This document shows, one piece after another, positions 43,357 through 54,645 of a DNA stretch of 64,000 nucleotides. The number at the start of each line of letters is the position of its first letter. Position 1 is the first letter of the stretch. Source of the DNA: Plantago ovata (taxonomy: Eukaryota > Streptophyta > Magnoliopsida > Lamiales > Plantaginaceae); the NCBI GenBank assembly GCA_028274465.1, contig CM051456.1, forward strand, positions 82,508,753 through 82,572,752, read 5' to 3'. The position numbers and the translations under genes were made by a program. The notes beneath the pieces were generated by a model. It was not told the DNA's origin. It worked only from the letters and a program-made list of their open reading frames with translations, and searched no databases.

Positions 43357-45147
43357 TGTTAGTAATTGTAGAAAATTACCTCTAAGGTTAATGCAGCGGA
43401 ATTCGAAAAATTTTCCTACATGGATCGTTGATTGAATGATTATTTAACATGTTCCATATAAATGACTTACCCGTTATCCAGCTTCCAGCTTCCATTAATC
43501 ATTGATCTAATCATGAATTTGTTTTTCAAAGAACAATTGATGATCTTCTAAAGATTCTAACTCAACTCAGAACAATTCAAAGTTGCCTACATACCCTCAG
43601 GATCAAGTCAAACGTAGTTCAATTCTTCGTTGATGAATTCTCCATGAATGCTAGGAAATCCATATTCAAAATCTACATTAAGCAAACAAAGAATCTCAAA
43701 GATCATAATAAAATGGGAATTAATCAAACAAGAAAAGAAAGGAGTTAGAACGAATACAACTGTGTAGAAGAAATCCAAAAGAGGCGGAGAGCTCAAAGCC
43801 ACAAGCAGCAACAACACGTATTAAAACCCTACTAATTATACTTCATCCGTATAGACTGGATATATATGAACAAAACGTGCATACTAATTTACATGGGCCG
43901 GCCCAGTCGGTTGGTTCTCCTAGGTACCATAGGATAGGTCATGAGTTCGAATCCCAGCAAGACCAAACCTCTTTTCCTTTCCTCTTTTAGACTTTCAACA
44001 TATGAACCTCATTCTAAATGGGTTCAAATGCATATTCTAACTTTTTTAAATTAAATCTGATTTAATCTAATTAATCTTTTCTTCTTTTATTAATTAAATC
44101 CAATTTAATTAATTTACTTTCTAAATAAATTAATTAAGTCAATTGAATTCAATTCAACTTAATTAATTAATTGTATCAAATAGAACATTCTGAATAATAT
44201 TATATTAAATATTTATCAATCCAATTGATATTTTATTTAATATAGTAATTAAGTTATAAATCTAATTTTACCTTACTTAATAGTTTTAATCAAATGAAAT
44301 GTCCTTAATAATAGTAAATCAAATGTTATCAATCCAATTGACATTTAATTTACTCCAATGCTTAATAGGGAGAATTATCACGTAATTGTATGTGACCCAT
44401 AGGCCTTCACATATCAGTCAAATGATCCAATCAAGATCTCAGTGAATATTACTATACAATACTAATATGTAAGAAACGTTTGTTGAGGAGATACAAACTC
44501 CCTGTGATGTAGAGTACTTTGATGATACTGTCCTTTCATTCTCGAATACTCGAATGAGTCTAGAATATGGATCCGTGTCTATTCCAATAACTCATCCAGT
44601 GTCTCTCAATCTTCTTAGTCGATCTTGATGATTATGTCCAAACACCATTTTGACATATATCTTTGCAGTGGCCACTGACTAACGATTGCACTAAATATGA
44701 GATGTAGAGTATTCTGTCCTTGAATCTATTCAGAGGAATGAATCCTGATCTTGGTCCAACCACTCACATCATATGCTTCCTAATATACCCAACGCATGTC
44801 GTATCTACCCTACTTTAAGAGTGCAAGCGTTGTGCATGGTCAAAGTATATTATTCCACATATGATGTAGTATTGACCTCAAGTCTGAGAACTATTACATC
44901 ACCCTACAATCCGATACTCCCATAGACACTTAAATAGAATTTACCAAATGGTTTCTCGGTTGGGTATGCCAACACTCCCCAAAGTGTCCATGTGTCCATT
45001 ATGAATAACCAAGCTATTCGCAACAGTGAGAACTACTACATCCTTGAAGGATCTGATGCAACACATGCTAGTCTCTGTCGCATCATTGATATCCCATATC
45101 TCAATGACCATCAACTAGTGGCTAATTTTAGGACTTAAGTTCTGACA
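43357..45147 (-). mobile_element. Copia 3 3' LTR
   Basis: 1791 bp. On the minus strand it starts TGTCAGAACTTAAGTCC and ends AATTACTAACA. It is preceded on that strand by AGTGGGAGCTTGCG, a typical plant copia polypurine tract. Positions 43900-43975 hold a tRNA-like stretch. Confidence 0.75.
43905..43975 (+). other. tRNA-like stretch inside copia 3 LTR
   Basis: A D-arm-like 'CCCAGTCGGTTGG' and a B-box-like 'GAGTTCGAATCCC' are spaced as in a tRNA. The T stem pairs poorly and I cannot fold a convincing acceptor stem, so this is at most a tRNA-derived relic. Confidence 0.4.
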
Positions 45148-45161
45148 CGCAAGCTCCCACT
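45148..45161 (-). other. Polypurine tract of copia 3
   Basis: AGTGGGAGCTTGCG on the minus strand abuts the LTR. Confidence 0.65.
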
Positions 45162-46750
45162 AACTTGGTGATTATCTTTAGTCCTTGGGAACATCATACA
45201 GAATAATTCAAACAACCAAATAATCTATTCAATAAATGTAATGCCAAATGTATTTATGTATGCTTAAATAATGTAACATAAATAAATACCAAATAAGCTG
45301 AATGTGGTAAAGTACATATCGTCCTCAATGTTGGTTGTCTCTAGGACATATATACTTTCAATCTCCAACTTGGCCTAGAGTCAATCACTCATGTGTGTCC
45401 AACATTTAGATTCCTGGAATGGCTAACTTGTCTGTCCAAAGACAAGGTTTTGTGAAAGAATCAGCGTAGTGTCCTCACGGAGAAATTACTTTATTTGTTT
45501 ATGTTGCAATCTATCAGTGGTTTCCAAACCAATGATAGTGTCTGAGTAGATCCATGCGAGTATCACAAGATCTTGGTTCCTTTGCGTGTGCAGTCGCATT
45601 AGTATAATTGCAATTTCACAATTCTATTACTAACACTTGGAACTACCCTTGTTCTTCTAAGAACTTCTAGCATAATCATACGGGACATAGGTTGTTGAAT
45701 CTATACATCATTAGATCTAATCTAATATGATACTATTACTAAGATGAATACAAAATTATAATCGCAATAAGTCCAATCTTCACATTTATAATGAAGCTTA
45801 CTACTCATATATCCACTATATCTCTAAGCTAAGCTCCCACTGTCCATGAAATCCGTTGATAATTCTAAGTCACCTTGAGTGTTTGATGTATCACATTTGT
45901 ACATTTTAGGCGATGGTTGCACTATACAACATCGTGTATATGTATGGAGTTCATACTTCAATAAGACAATCTAATATTGACAGTATAACCATGTGATAAT
46001 AATAATAATAATAGATTCTCCTAGAATTCTATTACTGTTTATCAACACATTATTTATTCAAAATAGTGAATATCATGAAGAATTTGAATATTCTCTCGAA
46101 CCTATCCAACAAGGTTTCAATATGAGAATATCCTAGAAACTTTCATTCAAGCCCCCTTCACAATGAAAGTCTTGAATGACCAATATTCGACTGTTAATGT
46201 GGAAACTATTTCATATGATATTGGTGTCAAACATTTTCAATCATATAGATAATAGCTTCTCACAAACACTTCTAAAGATGTACAAACCATTTATCTACTT
46301 TTGAAATAAGTTAAACTAATTTACTTATTTCAGATATAAATGATCAAACTCCTAGAGGCTTGCATAAGTCCACAATGGTCTTATTTGATTTGCATATCCA
46401 TACATGATTAGAATTCGACACTAAGGCCTATAACTGTATGAAACACACTTTAGAATAAAGTTTCTCCTCAGAAAGTGGTATATGCTTGTTATCGAATATA
46501 TTATGTAATTATTAGATGCTCATGCAAGTAAAATCTTATAGGAATGGTCTATAATCCAGCCAATAGATAATATACAGTATGTCTCCCAAACTGAACTATA
46601 TAATTTTGATTGTCCTACACTATGTAGGCAGAGACTCCGTTGTCGATATAATACTTTCCTGAAAGAAACTACTACTATGTAATAATAAAATATCAGTTTA
46701 CTTAAGTTCTAAACTTAAGTAATCTCTAGTCCATTTCTTAAGATCCTATG
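45162..46750 (-). mobile_element. Copia 3 internal sequence, left part
   Basis: AT-rich and non-coding in its present state, apart from the RNase H trace near 45405-45470. The last five bases (CTATG) are the Tat 2 target site. Confidence 0.6.
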
Positions 46751-47595
46751 TGTTGAAGGGTAATTCGTACTTCTTCCTAAGTTCGCAGTGGATCTTCAAT
46801 CTAAGCTATTCTAGTTCTTCTTCATGTAGTGTTCCTCTTGGGTGTGTAGTGAACCTTCTTGTAGCTTCCCCGTACCTGAAATATACTTGAGGGGGGGGGG
46901 GGGGGTTAGTGTCTCTTGCCCGGTCTCTAAGATATCAGACCGGAGTGACGACTTTACGTGTAGGGAGTTGTGAGGCTTCCCTAGTACGAGTTGTAAATGT
47001 GGTAGGTGAGTGGTAGGTGAGAGGTGTTAATGCTTACCCGCTGGGTAATGAATGAGTCCTTTATATACTCGTAGACTTTTAATGTCAGCCCTCGTAGGAT
47101 CTTGACAAGTGTCCGGACGGGATTGAAGCCTCCTTAGGCCCAAGCCCATTAAGGAGGTCCATGGGCCTTGGCTCAAACACCATGGCTAGGGTAGAGAGGG
47201 CAAGATGGTCATTTCGGGTCCCACTTAGTAATCTGGAGGACGGATCCCCACTGAGAGCGACCATGGGTGGTCGCCCAGGTGTCCTCGTGCCTTCCTCTCA
47301 CGTTGGTGGTCCGAGTAGTGCTCTGCCTAGTTTCTCTTAGAGAGTGTTACCTTGACGTAAGGCCTCCTCAAGCCCTAGAGATGCTCCTCGAGCTCAATAG
47401 CTGCCTTGTCCTTGTGATGAGCTTATTTTGAGGGTTGGCCTCTTAGTGATGGTCGGACCCTATGTTGGTCGAACCACACCTTAGTGACATACTTGGGTGT
47501 GGTCGCGCCCCTTGAGGGACGGCCTATGATGGTTTGTCGCGCTCTTAGACCGCTCCAGTTCGTACATGCGGACTGTACATATTTCAACACTAACA
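46751..47595 (-). mobile_element. Tat 2 3' LTR
   Basis: 845 bp. On the minus strand TGTTAGTGTTGAAATATG...CCCTTCAACA. It contains a TATATAAAGG box (about 47060) and a G-run near 46893. Confidence 0.93.
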
Positions 47596-47613
47596 TATGT
47601 CCCCCTAGTTTCC
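47596..47613 (-). other. Polypurine tract of Tat 2
   Basis: GGAAACTAGGGGGACATA on the minus strand, identical to that of Tat 1. Confidence 0.88.
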
Positions 47614-47846
47614 AAGTATCTTTGTAGAAAATAGTTGAGGAACTATGTTGAAGTAGAGATCGAGCAGAGCCTCGACTAATAGTGGGCGAAAAAAGATTTT
47701 CGTATTCTCACCTTGGTTTCTTTCCCTCCTCCTATCTCTCCCTCCCCCCCTTTTTATAGGGTGCGAGCAGACGTTGCTCGGACCTTATGAAAAGAGGTAT
47801 ATTTGCTGGGCAGAGATTGGATCCGGGTAAATATCTCTTGGTGGAA

Positions 47847-48108
47847 TGGAATGACTTCTTGCCGCTTTTTCCTTTGCAAATTATCTCGAGGAGAGATAAT
47901 TTTGAGTGTGGAGTGGAATGACTTCTTTCCGCTTTTTCCTTTGCAAATTATCTCGAGGAGAGATAATTTTGAGTATGGAGTGGAACGACTTCTTGCCGCT
48001 TTTTCCTTTGCAAATTATCTCGAGGAGAGATAATTTTGAGTGTGGAGTGGAATGACTTCTTGCGCTTTTTCCTTTGCAAATTATCTCGAGGAGAGATAAA
48101 TTTGATAG
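47847..48108. repeat. 67-bp tandem repeat, about 3.9 copies
   Basis: Unit starts at 47847, 47914, 47981 and 48048, each TGGAA(T/C)GACTTCTT... and differing by only a few bases. Every unit contains the inverted repeat TTATCTC-GAGGA-GAGATAA. It lies between the antisense promoter and the polypurine tract. Confidence 0.95.
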
Positions 48109-48391
48109 TAGCTCCTCGATCCACTATCGCAGATCTGCCGAATTTTTCTCCTCGGAGAGATGGTTGCTCATCGCTCCGTTTTTATTTCTCGTGATATGGT
48201 CCTTGCTCTGCGGATTACCTGGTATAGCTAGGTAATCCGCGTTTAGCCTGGAAGGTGTCTCAGAGCGGGAGCGCAGAGGGAAAATTTGTAAAATCGCCAG
48301 GCGGCTATGATCTGGGCCGTTGATAGTGGCCACGTGTTCGATCCGGATGGAGCGAGGGTATGCGACGGTTTGTATTCCGAAGATACCCTTC

Positions 48392-48399
48392 TATAAATA
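48392..48399 (+). promoter_or_regulatory. TATA box of antisense gene (Tat 2)
   Basis: TATAAATAG about 30 bp upstream of a 'CACTTTTCGCAACATAAACA' leader start region. Position relative to the leader intron is conserved in Tat 1. Confidence 0.75.
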
Positions 48400-48613
48400 G
48401 GCCGATACTTGGTCATTCCACACTTTTCGCAACATAAACACTCAGAACAAATAGAGAGAGCGAGGAGAGTATTTCGATAGATCGACGAGCAAGGTGATCG
48501 ATACTAGCGTAGCACGAGGAGCCAATTCCGACGTCCAGAATCAATTTCTCAGGCGAAATTCGACAATTCCAGCTTCCTTTCCGGTTTCTAACCTCTACCA
48601 ACTTATCAAACAA

Positions 48614-49178
48614 GTAAGTTTTCGATCACTCGCCTTCTAATTGCCGCTGTTTGCTTGAATTTTCGCACCTACATGCTTTCAATTTTGCCTTAGCGTTTCT
48701 TCCCCCATTTTGTCGCCTGAAAATTCGCCGGTGGGCGGTGGCCTTTGAATGGCTATGGACTTAAAGACCACTAAATTGACCTGTAATTGGACCTTTATTG
48801 ATTTGACTTGTATGGCCGTAGGATGAATTCCCCCTTTTTTATGCCTTTTTCCTTTACTGTAAATCCCCGTTGCCTCCTCCTTAAAATATGGTCGTAACTG
48901 TAACTGTAGGAACTTTCTGTTTTTTCGAGCGGTTGGTCGCTCGTATACTCCACGATTTATATGCCTTCTCGCTCTTGTATGTTTAATCGCATGCTCGCCT
49001 GCTCGCTCTTACCTGTTTCGAGCGGTTGGTCGCTCCGTAGTATAACTTCTTCAATGTGCCTTTTTTCCTTATCTTTTGAGATTTTTATCCGTTCGGGAGG
49101 TCGAACGTAATGAATATACCTAAAAGGACCTCTCGGACTATCACAAACCATCCTAATTTCCTCTTTGCCTACCTTTAG
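48614..49178 (+). other. Leader intron of antisense gene (Tat 2)
   Basis: Donor CAA|GTAAGT at 48614 and acceptor CTACCTTTAG ending at 49178, directly before GATGTCCGAG. The intron is T-rich near its 3' end. The leader exon before it is about 190 nt. Confidence 0.75.
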
Positions 49179-52100
49179 GATGTCCGAGAGGAGCGACGAC
49201 AGTCAGAACCAATCGGCCGCGGGAGAGTATGGGAGCGACCATACTACGTCGCCTGATATGTCAGACGTATCAGCGACCTTCCTTGATGACACGATGGAGC
49301 AAACCGCTGGGGCCGAGGAGCCCCAAGTTGAGCACGGTGGCGAGGAGGAGGAATCTGAAGGTGAAACAGGCGGTGATGCTAACGCCGACGAGGAGGATGA
49401 TGATACTGAGAGCGAGGAGGAGGACTTGTATCAGTTGGTGACCCACAAGAGGCGTCGTACTGAAGACGACGACTTCATCGATGACCGGACCGAGGAGGAA
49501 GGCGGTCCCTCAAATCATGGGGTGTCCGCGGAGCTGATTACACGAGCCGCCCAAGTACATGGCCGCAATTATGGAGCGGTTAATGTGGTCGCTCTTGCTG
49601 AGATATGGATCGAGGACATGGACGACACAGAGAGGCCAGAGTTGGCTCTGTCCCTTTACAAGGAGCGTGACCACTCGGTTCAACGAGGAAAGGGCCCAAT
49701 TCCTGTGCAAATCGTCGATAGCGACGAGACTAGTGAGGAGAGCGATGAGGACGATGACGCTACCTCTCCTGGAACTAGTCCCCCACAGAAGAGGGTTAGG
49801 TTCCCTCCTCAAACTATTCGGAGGGCTGTTGTGACAGATGAAGAAGAGGATGTTCCTTTGGCAATCACGGATGTAAACAGGGATGAAGCTGGTCCGAGCA
49901 CCGTGTCTCCTTCCTTCTCGGAGATGCATCGACAAGCTATCCGAGACGCAAACAGATTTGCATGCGAGGAGGAGACCAGCTATCACTCAATAGATCCCAC
50001 AACCATAGATTTTTCTTTTCCAAGCAACACTCGAGCACCCAATCCGCTCGAGAAGCAAGAGTACAATATTAGGCTCGCGCAGTGAGCAGCAGATGCCGAG
50101 AATGCCAAATCCGGAGAGAATAAAAGAGAAAGCAAGCGTTCTCGCTCTGGTAAAAGTAAAAAGGCCAAAGCTGCAAAGGAACCTGAGCCTAAGTCCAGCA
50201 AGGCTGCTCAAAATAAGTTCACGAAGAGTGATCGCACCGTAGATCTCCCCGATCCGGAGGGTGAAAAAAATGAGGACGGTATCATCCCGACCACGGCTTC
50301 CACTGTCAAAGTCGAGGAGGTTGCTACTCTAAGATGGAAGTATTCCCTTCCTGAGAGTAAATTCGACATCCTCGTGCCCAGGGACGACCAGAGTTTCTAC
50401 AATGCTCCCCCTGGGTACATGGCCGTTCATTGTCTAAGCATGGATCGAGGATGGATACTTCCATTCTGTGATGCTTTCCGCGATATCTTCAACACTTTGG
50501 GGATCGCTCCTTGGCAATTAGTGCCAAGTGCCTTCGGGACTTTAGTCTTCTTTGGAGTCTTTTGCATGAAGACGGGGATCGAGCTTAATTTCCATAATTT
50601 CAATCAATTGTTCCGAGTCTCGATGAGCTCTGGGAACAAATATTTCTACTACTTCAACGCGCGACCAGGGTTGGGCTTCATCATGGACGCTCCCAGCTCC
50701 TCGGGGTACAAGTGGTTCCACAGGTACTTCTATATCAAGAAGAAGAAGTTGCCTGACATGAGCGAGGAGGATGCGGAATGGGGAGTACCGAAACTCATGT
50801 TTAGGGGGAAGATCGCCGAGAAGCATCCCCTGCCCGAGGAGTCAGATCCTTGGGTCTTGGAGCTCGAGGAGCAAAATCGGGGACCCCATCCCGAGAAGTA
50901 TTTCTACTGGGGATTAGTTCTTCAGCCGCTTCCGTACTTGGCGGGGCTTTCGCCCTACTCGTACACTGGCTATACCGGGAACCAGTATACAAAGGAAGTC
51001 CTCTTCGGTAAGATAGAAAAATAGTTTTCATACTTGTATTTTTTTTTCTTTTCTTGCTTTGCTTGCTTGCAGTATGTGCTCGCTTTTCTTTTCCTTCTCG
51101 GCTTTTATGCTCCTCGATCATACTAACTTGTGTTCTTACTTTGCAGCCTATTGGTTTAACTGGATAATGTCGAAGACCCTTGCCACAAAGGAGGAGCAGA
51201 GGAGGAAGCAGAGGCTCGCGAATAAGGAAACAAAGATTCTCGGATCTCTGAGTCTGTGATGAACGCGAGTTTGTCAGTCCCGGTTCAGTCAAATAAATTT
51301 GTTATTTAGCCAAAGGCAATCCACAACTACAACGAAAACCGTAGTGTAGCAGTAGTTTGACTCGAGTGTCGTTCTCTCAGGACTATAACTAGCTTTATCT
51401 ATTTAACAAGAGAATATAAAACAGCAGACAAAAAGCAATAGGGGGTTTCTAGCAGATAATGGAGATTGGTGATAGTATGGTCCTTCTTAACATAATGGGT
51501 CGATAATCATGCATAAATTCCTCGGTCTTGCATAGAGATCTTTGAATCAATGTAGTGTCCTGTTGCAAGTATTAAGCACTACGAAGATAATTTGGTCTGA
51601 CTAGTCAATCACGATTGTCCTAATGTGTTCCGTAATTATTCAACACTACGAAGATAATTGGTCTGATGGTCGACTAGTGTCCAATTGTGCATAATAATCA
51701 ATACAACATACGAGAATTTTGGTTACAACTGATCAACGAAATAAAGCAATGACACGAAGTATAATGCGCGATATATCCATTAGCATGATTATCTTCCCTC
51801 GCTAAGAATTCACATACTACCACCAACGATAAGTTTAGCTACTCATAATAGGCATGCAATCAACAGAAATCATAGAAGAAAACATATTGAAAGATATATA
51901 AAATAAGTAGATTAAACTGTAAGATACAAGTTACCGAAGGTTGTCAATCTCCAGATGATTACTGTCCTACGAGCTCCAATCTGTTATGAAAAAGTATCCC
52001 CTAAGCTACAGAACTCCCAGGACAGGCCCCGGGAAGTTCCTACCTAAAACTATAGAGAGAGGTGAGAAAGTAGGCTTGGAAAGATATGATTTTCGGAGAG

Positions 52101-53788
52101 AAAACTGAGCACTATATATAGGCCCCGAATTATCACGGGGCGGTTCGCCCCAGAGGATTTTCGCGGAATTTCCGCGTTTTAGACGCGGTTTTGGATTTCT
52201 TCACCTTTTCGGACTCGGTTTCTGACTTCTAGTAGCCTTCTAACCTCCAGATTCGGCCCCTAGACTTCAAATCCTATCCGGAAACCTTCAGATACTCCAA
52301 ATAGGCTTCTGGAACACCAATTCCTTGTCAACTTCAATATAATTGCCCAGAATTCTTCGAATTTCAACCAAAACCTGTAAAATAAAATCTAAAGGGAAAC
52401 GTGACACTATTCTAATAAAATGTACTAAAATATAGCTAAATTAACATAGAGGATAGCTAAAATAGGTGAAAAAGACTCGAATGAAAGTGTAAAATACACA
52501 TTCATCAGTCTGACTCCTCCTCGGAGCGCCGCGCATCATCGGGATGCTCTAGTCCAGGAGGGGCTCGAGACGAGGGAGAACCCGGTGGACGCTATCAAGA
52601 GAGCCGAGGAGGAGGCGGCTGCTAAGAGGGCTTAGGAGGCCAAAGAGGCCGAGGAGGAGGCGGTCAACACAATTGAGGCCGAGAAGAGGCCAGAGAAACC
52701 AGCAGCTAAGAGGGGCTCGAGGAAGCTCACTTTGGGAGGAAACAATGAACCTGTCCGAAAGAAGGGTAAGGTGGCCGCTTCTGGTGATGAAGTGAAGCGG
52801 CTCATTCAGATGAGCGACCTCGACCGGGCACACGAGTTGAGCATGTGCTCGCTTCAGGTACATTCCTTCATTTCTTTAGTTGTAAATTTTTCTAAGTATA
52901 AACTTTTTCCTCCTCGCTAACTTTGCAATCCTTTTGTAGCTCGAGAACTTGAAGGAGGCCTATGGCCAAGTTGCTGCCGATCGGGCCGATGTGGGGGTCG
53001 TGATCGAGGACCTCGAGAAGAAGCTTGCCGCTTCAGAGGCTAAAGTCAAGGTCTCGGAGACCGAAACCGGCAAGCTTTACGCGAAGATAGACGAGCTCGA
53101 GAAGGAGCTCTCCAAGGAAAAAGCGAGGACTAAAGTCTATAAGGGTGCCTATGACACTTTATCCATTTGCATGGAAAAGTTTAAGGAAAGCGTCCTTTCC
53201 TTCTTGAAGGGTAGCCGACTTGCTGCTGCTCGCAATTTCATGGCCTCTAACACTTACAAGATGGCCCAGAGAGATGTGCAAGTGGCGTCTCGCGAGGAGG
53301 GCTTCTTCTCGTGCGTCGGTCAACTGAAGAGGGTTAACTTGCTCCCTGCTGAGTTCGATCCGGATGATCGCGAGGACCTACATCCCGAAAGGCGCGAGGA
53401 CCTGACTCCTTATCCCGACGAGGAAATAACCGAAGAGATGCACGAGGCGTGCGATTTTGGTGAGCTGGTGACGGATCCAGAAGTTCCATATCCCAGTAAG
53501 CCAGCTTACCTCCCCGCTTGGGTGCCGGAGTGCTTAAGGAGCGGGATCCTCTACCCGTTCGAGAAGGCGGCTCTTCGAAACGCTGCTTGGGTGAAGGTGA
53601 GCGACCCGGTCATAGGGCGAGCAGCTGATTTCGTGGAGCCCGAGCTAGTCATGTATGAAAAGGCCATCAAGGAGTCTCAAGCTCTGGAGCGCGACAATGC
53701 TGAGATTCAAGAGCTGCTTAGCCCAGCGCAAGGAGCTACAAGCGCGAGCGCCCCGGTCACTGACTTTACCGATAGCCGAACTCGCTAG
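49179..53788 (+). mobile_element. Antisense gene of Tat 2
   Basis: The ATG at 49180 gives MSERSDDSQNQSAAGEYGSD, closely matching MSERSASENLSEG in Tat 1. The acidic N-terminal half includes a KRRR basic patch. The conserved 'putative gypsy type transposon' domain lies at about 50340-51007: 'QSFYNAPPGYMAVHCLSMDR', 'PFCDAFRDIFNTLGIAP', 'EKYFYWGLVLQPLPYLAG'. Further introns fit 51008-51146 (GTAAGA to TTTGCAG) and about 52857-52939 (GTACAT to TTTGTAG). The C-terminal region (52940-53788) has a clear coiled coil ('VVIEDLEKKLAASEAKVKV', 'ELEKELSKEKA') and 'PAYLPAWVPECLRSG'. AATAAA at 53966-53971 could serve polyadenylation. Interrupted by the solo LTR 51257-52507, and broken elsewhere. Function unknown. 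Confidence 0.8.
51257..52507 (-). mobile_element. Athila solo LTR inside Tat 2 antisense gene
   Basis: 1251 bp, TGATGAACGCGAG...ACACATTCATCA on the plus strand, flanked by GTCTG at 51252-51256 and 52508-52512. It carries only one GGGCGGTTCGCCC-type palindrome (about 52138-52153). Its right two-thirds is nearly identical to 37855-39144. Confidence 0.94.
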
Positions 53789-54645
53789 GATCGGAGAGCC
53801 TCTGAAGACCGAGTATGCTCGGAAATGTTGTACTTGTATTTTTCTATTTCTGTACTTGTCATTTTTCTTGAAACAATTTTCATTCGGCCCTTTGTGGCGC
53901 TCCTCGAAACACATCACTCTGTAATATATGTTTATCAACTGTTGTCTTTTCGCTTTCCTTTCCTCAATAAAATTTGCTCTTCAATTTCCTTCCTATACTT
54001 GTGTTTTTTACTAACTCCAATTTTTGTTATGACGTATAACTTGGATAGAGTAGTTAAACATGTATAAGTTAGAATCGAGAACCAAAGTTCTTCGCACCGT
54101 TAGGTGGCAAAATGATCTTCGCTATTAATACTTCGGGCTAAACTCCTCGAGCTACCAAAGTAGTTTCCCCGCTTCTTGATTTTCTTGACAACTAAGAAAA
54201 AATTCTAAGTGTTGAACTTAGAAAAAATTCGAAGTGTTGAGCAGAAAGAATCGGGCTCATCCTCCTCGATTTCATTCTGCTCCTCGCTTTTACCCCTTTA
54301 CAAGGCTTCATGATTAATTCTCTTTTAGAGATGAAATAGCGGGGAGGGTTCCCCTTAATCATGGAAATCGAATATCTTTTATGTAGATCGAGTGAGCTCT
54401 CTTGATCGAGTAGCATTATTTTTTTAGTATAGTAGTTCTATACTTGAACATTTGTTTTTTGTTGAAAGATAGACATTGTATTGATTTGTCGGAAATGCAA
54501 TTACAATGGGGGCTTCGTGGCCACCTTTCTTACAATCTTTTCTTATCCAAAACATGAGGTACCTCTCACGTGAACTTGTGAGGAATCCTTCTAGATCTTC
54601 GGGCCTTTCACAGGTGTTCTTCAAAAAGCTTGTTCTTCACACAAC
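53789..54645. other. Spacer between convergent sense pol and antisense gene
   Basis: 857 bp without a supportable gene. It holds the AATAAA of the antisense gene at 53966 and a short imperfect duplication of AATTCTAAGTGTTGAAC near 54200-54240. The two transcription units converge here. Confidence 0.65.

Noticed and set aside
43905-43975. Functional tRNA gene
   Set aside because: Box-like words are present but the T and acceptor stems do not pair convincingly, and it lies in an LTR.
47847-48108. CRISPR-like array
   Set aside because: Head-to-tail repeats without spacers, in a plant retrotransposon.
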